From Chrysopilus asiliformis (lineage: Eukaryota > Arthropoda > Insecta > Diptera > Rhagionidae): 64,000 nucleotides of DNA. The notes beneath the pieces were generated by a model, which was given only the letters and a program-made list of their open reading frames with translations, was not told the origin of the DNA and made no database searches. The stretch is taken from the NCBI GenBank assembly GCA_964034945.1, contig OZ035961.1:43676184-43740183 (forward strand). The letters run 5' to 3'. Shown piece after piece: positions 23,203-33,700 of this stretch (its first letter is position 1; every line of letters starts with the position of its first letter). A program made the position numbers and the translations under genes.

Positions 23203-23695
23203 TGAGGGTTTTCACAATCCTCTTTTAATTTTCGGTATTCGGTATTTTCGGTAATATTAAAAGACTGAAAATATTCTGCTGTGAACATCCCACAGCACAG
23301 ATTTGAGAACAGCGCTTTTATTTGATACGTGGCCAAATCATGAACTGCGAATTTGATTGTAAAATATGTCACATACCTTTAAATCCATGTTTGATGTATT
23401 CTTTTGAATTTTTATTGTGGCAACGGCTCTCAAAATTGAAAAAAATTGCAGTCCGATGAGATAACCAGCGAGAAAATTTGACAACTAAAAACATTACTAG
23501 CGCCACCCGCGGTTGATTCTTGATACCGAATACCCGGGCCGAAAAACACGACTCAAGGCATGTCTACAATTACCGAATCCGGTAATTCATTTTTACATGA
23601 ACCAAGTTACCGGCTCGGTAAAAATCTGTTAAATTTGACTGAATTACCGAGCGGTAAATTTACCCGCATTTTAACAGACGACTGTGAATTCCCTG
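23203..23695. mobile_element. TIR element, inverted copy of 6621-7112
   Basis: Reverse complement of 6621-7112 over nearly its entire length, with about a dozen or more differences. It includes the 'ccaccatcgg/ggtggcgctag' region and TIR gggttttcacaatcctc. Confidence 0.75.
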
Positions 23696-24153
23696 AATAA
23701 GTATTCTGTAATTTTTGCTTTCTCTTGAAGGGTTAGGACTTCAGCTTTTTTTTTGTGGTGCCATTTTGTACAATCAAACACACGCAACCACACAATACGA
23801 AATCCAATTAAAACTAAAATTTCTTCTTAAAAAACAGCAAATTTTTTCAACGAACTCTAACTGAATCACTCTAAAAACCCGAAAATTGGAAACTATACAG
23901 AAGACTATTCATTGCATTTATATTCCATACATATACAGAAGAAAAATTTGTCGGCAACTGCAAGAATAATTTCCCCTGTTTTTTTATGGCGATTTTATGG
24001 CGATTTCTACTACAATCACACATTGTCCCTGTAAGTGAATAGTAAGCACGGACACATTCAAACTGTTATTATAGTGTGATGTCATTTTTCTCCTTCGCAT
24101 GCATAGTCAAAAGCTTTGTTACCATGCCAATTTGAACATTATATTCATAGCAT

Positions 24154-24230
24154 AAGGTTTGATATGATTGCTATAAAATTGTAAAACTGGAAGGGTTTTA
24201 CAATTTTATAGCAATCATATCAAAAACCTT
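24154..24230. repeat. Short perfect hairpin, 32-bp arms
   Basis: aaggtttgatatgattgcta pairs with its complement across a loop of about 7 nt. A decayed element with a 'cagacagacaaacattcatt' end (24235-24430) and a further TIR relic (24432-24690) follow. 24691-25035 shows nothing. Confidence 0.65.
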
Positions 24231-25447
24231 TTCCCGGGAAAAACGGGAAAAAGGACATCTGCATTATCCCTACAGGACCTTCTGTTTCGAATTTTGAAAA
24301 TCTAACATAGCTTAAAACCTGCTCCTGGCAACGCAGATCATTTTGCAAAAAAACCGCGTAAAAATCGGTCCAGTAGTTTTTGAGTTTTGTAATTTCAAAC
24401 AGACAGACAAACATTCATTTTTATAGATTTGTGGTATGTACAAGGCCCAATTAACCATAGGGCTAATTGGGCTACAGCCCAGGGGCGCCATACAGCCCAA
24501 GGGCGCCAATTAATATTTAATTCCATATTTATAAAATTTTTTGAATTTTTTTTTGCGTAAATATATATTTAAGTTTTGAATTAAAGAATATTTTAAAAAA
24601 TAAAATTGAATTTTTACAATAAAACTATGTAAGGGTGCAAAATTTTATTTAGCCCACGGCGCTCAAACTTGTTAATACGGCTCTGGGTATGTAACCACAT
24701 TTCCTTTCCCAATCTCGTGAAAAAATGCTACAAACGACAAAACGTTGCTCTGAATCTGGGACTATTGGAGATATTTTAAAACGAATTGCACTACATCGAA
24801 AACCTAAGGAACTGGATCTAACTCAAAACCCTAAAAAGCCTACATACGACACTTAAAAAAAGTCAACTAAATCTGATTCAAATGCCGGAATTACGTGGAG
24901 ATCAAACCCTCCGTATTAGTTCAAATTTTTAATCCAATTAATTTCATGTACCACACCTTTTTCCCATTTGTTTACAGAAAAATATCAACAATTTACTCCA
25001 TAGAAAAAATATCAATTTAAACTCTCGATCCCATGTAGAGCATTCAATCCCGGGTACCCGAAACCCGGGTACCCGGGAATCCCGGCCATTTTTTGGAACC
25101 GAAAACCGGGTTTGAATTGGGTAAAATTACCCGGTTTTCGGTGCTGAAAGCAAGCAATTTCTTACATGCTAAAATATCAAAATACTGTTCGTTCGCTGCT
25201 GAATATATACGAAATACATATTTGTAAGTACATATTTCTGTTAATAATAACTGTAAATTAAAATTACATCCGATTACATTTTCTTTACAAAGTCTCTTTA
25301 AAACAACGACAATATAATAGATTTATATGCGCTCACAGAAAGTATTAAATTTCCTGTAAAGTTAAAATGGTTTTTTTATGTATAGGCAGGGAACAACTAT
25401 TCTATAGAATGGAAAATAAGACCTTTCCTCATTAACTTCCACTAGAG

Positions 25448-26613
25448 CAGTGGTTCCCAAAGTGGTCCCTACGGACCCCCAGGGGTCCCTGGGATCATCC
25501 AAGGGGTCCGTGGAAAATTAAAATTGATTTGGGAGTCCCTGAACAACGTCAGGGGGTCCGCGCAAGGTTTAATATAAAATAAAATAAATTGTGACACATT
25601 ATTATTAATATGGAAGTTAAAATAAATAACAGAAGCTGTTGATTGCTTTTCCGTCTTCCTATTTGGTAGAACGTAGATTCAGTGCCGTTATGAGCCTCAT
25701 CACAAAAAAAAAGAAACCGACTAGAAATTAGTACTCATGGGGATTTGCGGTTGCTACTCACAAACATTGAGCCGAACATAAATACACTCATAACATCCCA
25801 TCAGGTTCATCCAAGTCATTAATTTTTTTTGTATTTTAAAACAAAAGTTATAATTTCAATAAATACTTCTTCAACAAAATGTTTAATTTATATTTTATTT
25901 TTACGTTACCATTTACCATTCAAGACATCAAAGTTAAATTTGTAATTTTTCTATTAAACATTTATGTAGTTTTTCACCCAGGGTCCGTGGGCAAGTTTTG
26001 ACTATGAACATAACAAAAGCTATAATTGCCAATCTGGCAATCATTGGAGACCCGTATGGTGATATTCGTATTAAAATTCGAACAATTGTATGAAAATTCC
26101 TCTTTGAAGTAAAACTTTTCAATAAGATTTTTTTAAATTTATTCCAATCGGATTTTGAGTTATGGGAGTTTTATGTAGAATCATATCCTAAAAAACTTTT
26201 GTTCTTGGACTTTTGTGATAAGATGCACCGTTTTTTAGATATTCACAAAAAACATTTTCGTTCGTATGGGGGGCATGGTCAATTTTTGCACATTAACGAA
26301 CTTAGCCTCGCAGTTTACAGAAAACAGATCTGCGTAAAATATCAAGTCTCTAGCTCAATCCGTGCGCCCGCAATCCGCGCCAAAAACGGACGAACGGACG
26401 GACGGACGGACATGCAAAAATTAAATATTTTTGTCATTCTAAACACACTGGTGTAATTCATTTTTGTGTGCGATGACGGGATTTTGGCGTTACAAACGGT
26501 AAGGCAAAGTTAGTATACCCTTTTGTTTCACCATACGGGTATAAAAAGGGGTCCGTGGGCAAGTTTTGACTATGAAAAGGGGTCCGTGGGCCAAAAGAGT
26601 TTGGGAACCACTG
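25448..26613. mobile_element. hAT element (non-autonomous) with 8-bp duplication
   Basis: Ends CAGTGGTTCCCAAAG and TTTGGGAACCACTG. Exact duplications cactagag lie at 25440-25447 and 26614-26621. It is 1,166 bp long, of which 26009-26576 is a later insertion plus its duplicated target. No transposase. Confidence 0.88.
26009..26548 (+). mobile_element. SINE-like retroelement with 28-bp target duplication
   Basis: Flanked by the identical 28 bp at 25981-26008 and 26549-26576 (from gggtccgtgggc to gactatgaa). It begins cataacaaaagctataattg and ends 'ccatacgggtataaaaa', an A-rich 3' end preceded by a tatacc/gggtata stem-loop. It contains a (GACG)n run at 26388-26412. No reading frame of note. Long TSD and A-rich 3' end indicate target-primed retrotransposition. 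Other copies: 20247, 20849, 62396 and fragments. Confidence 0.75.
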
Positions 26614-26678
26614 CACTAGAGTAAGCACTACACTATAGAAATTGGTTTTGTTGTCTTACTTCCTCTTTCTGCTGTCAT

Positions 26679-27067
26679 ACCATAGTTTAACTAGTTAGGA
26701 AACCTAGGGATTTTTCCGTGTACCTCCGTTGGAGTAAAGATAACCGATATATTCGTGGACGCGGTTTTTCTTTCTTTCCTATGCGTAAATTACTAACAAA
26801 ACACAACACATGTAAAACCTAGCCACATTTTCATACACCACCAACACATGCAATCTTCCGACAATCTTCCGCTGTCTTCCGCTGTCGGAAGATTGCATGT
26901 GTTGGTGGTGTATGAAAATGTGGCTAGGTTTTACATGTGTTGTGTTTTGTTGGTAATTTACGCATAGGAAAGAAAGAAAAACCGCGTCCACGAGTATATC
27001 GGTTATCTTTACTCCAACGTAGGTACACGGAAAAATCCCTAGGTTTCCTAACTAATTAAACTATGGT
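26679..27067. repeat. Near-perfect snap-back inverted repeat, 185-bp arms
   Basis: Left arm from accatagtttaactagttag and right arm ending ctaactaattaaactatggt pair with only a few mismatches. The loop of about 19 nt is tcttccgctgtcttccgc-like. It would extrude as a cruciform or give a hairpin transcript. No target duplication assigned. Confidence 0.88.
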
Positions 27068-27270
27068 CATACACTCGATGAAAAAAAATCAAATATGATG
27101 TTTTCTTCTAATGCCACAGAGTTATTCAAAAAGTGAATTTTTTAACTGTAATTTCTTATTGGTAATTTCTTATTTTTTATTTACATTTTCAGCACCGGTT
27201 CCAGAACCGGGTACCCGGTTCTCGAAGATTATAGCACCGAAACCCGGTTCCTTAAAATTGTCTCGGTGCT

Positions 27271-28835
27271 GAATGCTATAATCCCATGTTTTATTTCTCT
27301 AATAAAAAAAAATTGTGCGAATTATTAAAATTTTTGAATAAAATCTTGGCAAGAGCTATAAAAAAAACAATGGAAACAACAAAAACAAGACAAAAAATAA
27401 TTAGACAAATGAAAACAACGCCGGATGTCGCACCCTGAAATTATGAATGACTGAAAAGAACAGTCACCATTAGCAAGCCGTAATTAATCATTCTGTACAA
27501 CAGTACAGCTAAAGAGCTATCAAAAAATAAAGATTTTTACACGAATTTTGAATTTCAGAATATTTAAAAAAATCGAATTTTTCAAGAAAAAAGAATTGTT
27601 GAAAGAACTTCCACCCTATTCCGCACTTTTGGTTTTTGAACAAAATCCGTCCCACAATCTTACCAAAGATGAAGAAGACCGACAGCACTAAAATCGTTCT
27701 GATATTGTTTACATAAAACCATTTTTATATCTGTTCTAGAAATAAAACGATTTCGTCAAAGCTTAAGCACAAATTTTTCAAAACAAAAATAATTCTTATC
27801 CGATTATTTTGAGAAAATGTATTTTGTTCTTGTTTATTTTATTCAAGTTTTGAATTTCATTCGATTTCGAACTTTTTTTCTAACAACACCTATAGAAAAA
27901 TAAAACCACACACGCTTGATTTTCTACTTGAAAGCAATTTAACGTTGTCAAAAGATGAATCATAAATAAAATTCCATTTTCAATTTAAAGTTTTCATCGA
28001 GGCGAAAACTCAAATCAAGTCCGTCGACCGATAAATTTTTTTTCGAATTTTTTATAAAACATTTTCTCTTATTTCTATCGCGAATTCTTCGCTCGATTTT
28101 ATTTTCGATAGTATATTGAAAGATTGTTGTTTTGATTATTACTTGATTTCGTTAATTTCAGTGAAAATTTTTGTTTATATTAAAAAAAATTGGATTATTT
28201 AAAAAATTTATCTTTTGTGAAAATAGGTTAATATCCTAATAAACATTTTATTCTCAAAAATTTTATTATGCATTTCGTTTTGGAAAATTTTATCTGAAAT
28301 ATTCTTTTCCGATGGCGTTTGACAATTTGTTATTATTCGTTGTTCTATGTAAATAATTTCTACCACCTGTAAAGCCCAATAAAGCCCAATAAAGCAAAAC
28401 TAAAGCCCAAATCAGACTAAAGCCCAAATCAGACTAACGATTACGATTACAATTACGATTGCAATTACGATTGAAGCTTCTCGACTAATGAGATCAAAGC
28501 TTTCAACGATAGCTTTCAACGATAGGAAATGAAAGCTTCAGTACCACACACCCCCCTACCACCCCCCAGAAAAAAGTTTCATACAAAGTTTGAGGGGCGA
28601 GCGACGGCTAAAAATACCCATTTTGGATAGGGGATGCTTCTATCTACCCCTCCCTATACACGAAAAATCTCTAGCGTCATTGTCGCTAAACTGAACTTTA
28701 GCCCATTTTGAATAAGACATTTATACTGTAACAGCAACATATTTCCATTTTTCGGATTAGCTGTAACTACGTTCCTTTATGAACCATGGTTAACCCCGTC
28801 GACTGCAAGTCTTTCCGAAATGCTTGTGGTTTAAG
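27271..28835. other. AT-rich DNA, no gene seen
   Basis: Contains a small minisatellite (aaagcccaat/aaagcccaaatcagacta, 28366-28436) and a short attacgatt run after it. No recognisable coding sequence on either strand. Confidence 0.5.
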
Positions 28836-29304
28836 TGCGGTTTAGACACGGCAAGTAACTCGCGGCAAGTAGACGTAAATACACGCGATTTGAGCTAGTG
28901 TGCGACGCTCGCATATGTGTGAGAATACTTGCCGCTCTCTCAAAAATAATAGAAAGCCATTCTATTTTTGTGGCAAGTAAAACCAATACAAGAACATGGG
29001 ACCGTGTACACAAGAGGTGGTTTTATGTGTGTGAGTTTCGGTTCATTTTATATTTGCTGCTTTGCCAGAAAACGTCGTAACATTTTAAGGAAAAAACGAC
29101 ACGGGTATAACAAACTCGTCGGCAACAAACAGTTTTAGGTCGAAATACGCAAATTTTTCCACAAAAAAGAGTCGTGATATTTTTTTTCAGAAAATTTTAG
29201 GTTATGTTTTCCTTCGGCTGTCATTCTACTTGAAATGATTTACTTGAAACGTGTAAACGAAGCAAACTACTTGCCGCAAGTTACTTGTCTCGTCTAAACC
29301 CTGC
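28836..29304. mobile_element. TIR element with acttgccg ends
   Basis: Left gcggtttagacacggcaagt and right acttgtctcgtctaaaccctgc are inverted, with inner cgcggcaagtag / ctacttgccgc. The 60-codon frames inside are overlapping shadows on both strands and not genes. Confidence 0.65.
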
Positions 29305-29760
29305 TTTACCGTGGATAATTGTACTCGCGTTCCAAGAAACCAAAGTTGAGCTGTCAAAGTTGACTTTTTCAACTTTGCTCCAGAGCTGCAGAGTCTTTTC
29401 TGAGTAATTTGGGGTCGCTAAATCCGAATTAGGCCGTGCTTTGGCTGGATCAGCTCTACTTTTTGATATACGAAGGAGAAAAAGAATTATTGATTTCCAA
29501 ATTATAAATATTTAAACCAATTTATGAGTCACCCTTCATATCAGAAAAAGTAGAGCCGGTACAACCAAACTAATATGCCATATTCAAATTCAGCGACAAT
29601 AAATTTCCCAGAAAAGCCTTTTATATCGTGTGCATCAGAATAAGTGTCGGCCTGTTTAATCATTTTTGGTCGATTAAAGGTTTTCTTCGACTGGTTAGTT
29701 GATCGAATATAAGTTACATAAAGCCACCCCAGAGTTTTTTGAAATTTCCACCCTAATGTA

Positions 29761-30090
29761 GGGGCCACATCTATCAGTTTTCCTTCAGTCGCAACTGTTA
29801 CGGTACTCGTCAGTTTTCCATCAGTTTTTTACATCTAGTTATACGTTCACATCTATCAGTTGCGACGGACAGTTTTTTGTTTCTATTCACTTTGATTGCA
29901 GATTTTAAAAAATGCACGTGGATAATTGAGAGAGAGCATTGTTTATGCATTATTATTGGATTAAGTTCAAAAAATATAATTTGGTGCTGTTCTGATTCGA
30001 TACGACTGACGCGACTGACGCGAACGTTCACACCAATCAGTTTCTCATCAGTTTCCCAAAAACTGATGGAAAACTGATAGATGTGGCCTC
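29761..30090. mobile_element. MITE with TA duplication, 330 bp
   Basis: TIR ggggccacatctatcagttt and the complement of aaactgatagatgtggcctc, flanked by TA (29759-29760, 30091-30092). Inner 'accaatcagttt' repeats add further inverted pairing. Confidence 0.7.
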
Positions 30091-30324
30091 TACACTCTCG
30101 AAAAAATCCGGGGACGAATTAACTCCGCCTTAAAATATAACTAAAAGTAACCACCTCGCAGTGTTATTCAGAAAAAATGTAACACCGTAGAGCGGAGTTA
30201 TTTTTACATTTTTATTTTACGGAGCTAAATATTCATTTTAACCCATTCGGTATTTTGATGCCATATGGCAACGCAGTTAAAAATTTGAATTGACTTATTA
30301 TTTAGTTATTTTCAACACTCTATT

Positions 30325-30738
30325 TGTTCGGTACCAACCGTCAGCAATTATCACCTGATGCACCTGTATCGCCACGTGAGGCAGACAACGCATAAGACAA
30401 ACGAAATACGACCTGTTGTTGCCTTTTTCCGCTGACGATGCGTCTGGAAAATGTTCTCACGGGAACCATGTAGAATTTAGAATTTAGAATTTCCAATGTT
30501 AAGAAATTTTGTATATAAATAATGATTTGTAAGAATAAAAACCAGAAACAGTTAATTAGTCTTCGAGTGATTATCAATTGAAGAGGCCCCACCCGAGGTA
30601 GCCGCATTTGACTTAATTCAAAGGAAGTTAATTCAATCTCAGTTCATTCAAGTGAAGAGGCCCCACCAGAGGTAGCCGCACTTGCCCAAAATATTAAAAA
30701 CCCACAAGACCTGGAAGGGAAGAAGCTCCACTCCAACA
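30325..30738 (+). repeat. 5' LTR (414 bp)
   Basis: Starts tgttcggtaccaac and ends ctccaaca. A TATA-like tatataaat lies at 30512-30520 and an AATAAA signal at 30534-30539, very close together, so R probably starts just after. Two imperfect copies of a 30-bp module containing gaagaggccccacc and gaggtagccgca occur at 30580-30610 and 30653-30684. Confidence 0.95.
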
Positions 30739-30742
30739 TTTT

Positions 30743-30760
30743 TGGTGACCCCGACGTGAT
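30743..30760 (+). promoter_or_regulatory. Primer binding site, tRNA-Trp type
   Basis: TGGTGACCCCGACGTGAT begins 4 nt after the LTR. It is complementary to the 3' end of tRNA-Trp, the same 18-mer used by avian sarcoma-leukosis viruses. The polyprotein ATG (30759-30761) overlaps its last two bases. Confidence 0.85.
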
Positions 30761-33700
30761 GGACACATTCATCGACGTAGCAGCCCGACAGTCCCAACTG
30801 GGGGCAGATATCGAAAAATTATCCGAGAACTACAGGAAGGATGGCCCAAGCAGACGCACAGAAGAATATCTCATCCGGCGACAACAAAGTTTAGAAGATT
30901 TATGGCAAGCATATGACAGCAATCATCGATTGATTTTGGGATGCCTGAAAAACGAAGATTTGGAACATCCATACTTCAAGGCCAATCATCGATCCAACGT
31001 TGAGGCATTATACAAGACTCTCAAAACGAAAATCGAAGCAGCCCTTCTAGAGCCAGTATCCACTGTTCAAGCCGGGCCAAGCCAACCAAAGGATGACCAA
31101 CCTCAACAAACTACGACCAAGATGATTCGGCAGCAAAAGGCCAACATGGCGGCCTTAGAGCGGCTATTGCAACGCTTAGAAGAAGAATCTACAAAAACGT
31201 TTAGTAAAATGTATTACTCTGAGCAGCTGAAGATGATTCAAAGGTATTGGCAAACTTCAATGGACATGCATGGCGTCATCATGGCAGACGACTTCCAGCC
31301 AGACGACTACGACGAAAGGTCATACGCTGACCTGGAGTATCGCCAGTTGCAAGCAGTCGTGCGTTTGAGGGAAGAGATGGAAAAACTGCAACCCTCTTCT
31401 AGCAATTTTCAGTACGCTCCTCAGTTCAAATTACCAAAGGTTAGAATTCCGACATTTGACGGAAGCTACCTCAAATGGACGGAATTCCACGATCTGTTCA
31501 ATCAACTTATACATTCCCAGCCAATGGGAAACGTCCAGAAGATGTTTCACCTGAAGTCGAATTTATCGGGTGAAGCTGCCAAAATCATCCAACATCTACA
31601 AATATCCGAAGAAAATTACGTCGCTGCATGGGACATATTGAAGTCTCGATACAACAACATCCGGCTATTGGTCTCTGCTTCTCTTCACAAATTATTCTCT
31701 CAACCTTTCATGACAGAAAATTCGGCCTCCGGGGTGAAGAAGTTTCATGACGTCATCAAGGAGTGCATATCAGCATTGAATAATTTAAAAATCAACACTG
31801 ATAATTGGGACCCAATAGCCTTATACTTCCTAACTCAAAAACTAGACAAGGAAACACACAGGCTTTATGAGCAGTCTCTAAAGGATCCACGCGATTTACA
31901 GAAGTTATCCGGCTTCTTAAGCTTCCTCGAGTCTCGCTTTCATACATTAGAGAGCTTGGGCGATCGAAAGGACAGACAACAAAAACAGAACTTCAATTCA
32001 CGGTCATCGTTGTTGTCCACCCACCAGCAAACTTGCTCCTGTTGCAAACAGGTCAATCACAGACTTCACAAATGCAAGAAATTCTTGCAAATGTCTATCA
32101 ACGACAGGATCCAGTATATAAAGAAGCATTCCTTATGCGAGAATTGCCTTCAGCCAGGTCACGCAGTCAATGCTTGCCTTTCACGCCATTGCTTCAACTG
32201 CAATAAACAGCACCATACGCTAATACACCAAGTTGCTCAGTTAAGGGCAAGCGAGACACCCGGATTAGCCATCTCGCAACCGGTGCAATCTCAAGTCGGC
32301 TTGTTTACGACAGGCGCAACCTTAGCGAATGAAAAACAGAGTTACGTATTCCTCGCCACAGCATTGTTACATGCGCTTGATAAGCATGGTAACCCAGTTG
32401 AATGCAGAGCCATATTGGATACAGGATCTCAAAACAATTTTATTTCTGAGAAACTATGTAAACGATTGGGTTTGAGTACAACAAACACCCAATTAAACCT
32501 GGCTTGTTTAGGGTCAGCTACCCTACAAACACAACGAAGGGTATGTGTTCATTTACGATCACAAAAAACGAACTTCACAGCCGATTTGGAAGCGTTCATT
32601 TTACCACAAATCGCCCCACAACAACCCAGCAGATTTATCGACATAAGTTCATGGTCGATTCCACAAAACATTCAACTCGCCGATGCACAATTCCACCAAC
32701 CAAGGGGGATCGATCTTCTAATAGGAGCAGAGTTGTATTGCGACTTGATGACCATCGGACAAATAAAGTTGGGTCCAAACTTACCAACCTTACAAAATTC
32801 GCTCTTAGGATGGATCGTTCTGGGTAAGGCTGCCAACTTACCATCTTCAGAATCTTTTTGCGGCATCGGTGTCGGCCTAGACGAAAGAATTCGCAGATTT
32901 TGGGAACTTGAAGAAACAGAAGCTCCTGAAAAGTTGCTCTCCTCCGAGCAGCTGGCTTGCAGAGAACATTTTCATTCAACTTACCGTCGGGACCTGAACG
33001 GCAAATTTATCGTAAAACTCCCATTCAAGCCGATAAACTCAGAATTGGGCGATTCTTGCCATCAAGCACAGCGGCGGTTCTTGGCATTAGAAAGAAAATT
33101 CTCTAGAATGCCAGAACTACGACAAGAGTATGTTAAATTCATGAGAGAATACGAGGCAATGGGGCACATGGAGGTTCTGAGCAGAGAACTTCTTCCTCTA
33201 CGTCATTACTTTGTGCCTCATCACGCCGTACTAAAACCAGGAAGCAGAACGACAAAGCTGAGAGTGGTATTCGATGCTTCAGCAAAAACGTCGACTAATA
33301 TATCCCTCAATGATATATTACAACCTGGTCCCACCATACAAGAAGATTTATTCTCCATTTTAATAAGATTCAGAATGCATCGATATGTCTTTACGGCAGA
33401 TATCGTCAAGATGTACAGACAAATTTGGCTGGATTCAAGCGATAGAAACATGCTGTTAATAGTTTGGCGAGAGCGACCTACTGACGAATTAAGGTATTAT
33501 CGCCTGTGCACTGTTACATATGGCACCGTCCCAGCGTCCTATCAAGCCACCCAGTGCCTCCATGCTCTAGCTGAGATCGAGCAACAAAATCACCCTCTGG
33601 CATCAGCAGTTACGAAAAAAGACTTCTACGTTGATGATATTCTCACTGGTGCGGACAACATAAGCGAAGCAATTCAGATACAGCAGCAACTTCGTGACAT

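Larger units (their letters stand above)
25036..27270. mobile_element. Composite: element with cccgggtaccc ends hosting nested insertions
   Basis: Left end 'agcattcaatcccgggtacc' with acccgggt repeats. Right part 'accgggtacccggttctcg' and 'cggtgctgaatgctata'. The motif agcattca / tgaatgct is inverted at the two ends. The hAT element 25448-26613 and the hairpin 26679-27067 sit inside. Boundaries are approximate. Confidence 0.45.

Noticed and set aside
30341..30607. 88-codon minus frame repeated at 36749-37015
   Set aside because: It is the antisense of the two identical LTRs; duplicated because the LTRs are.
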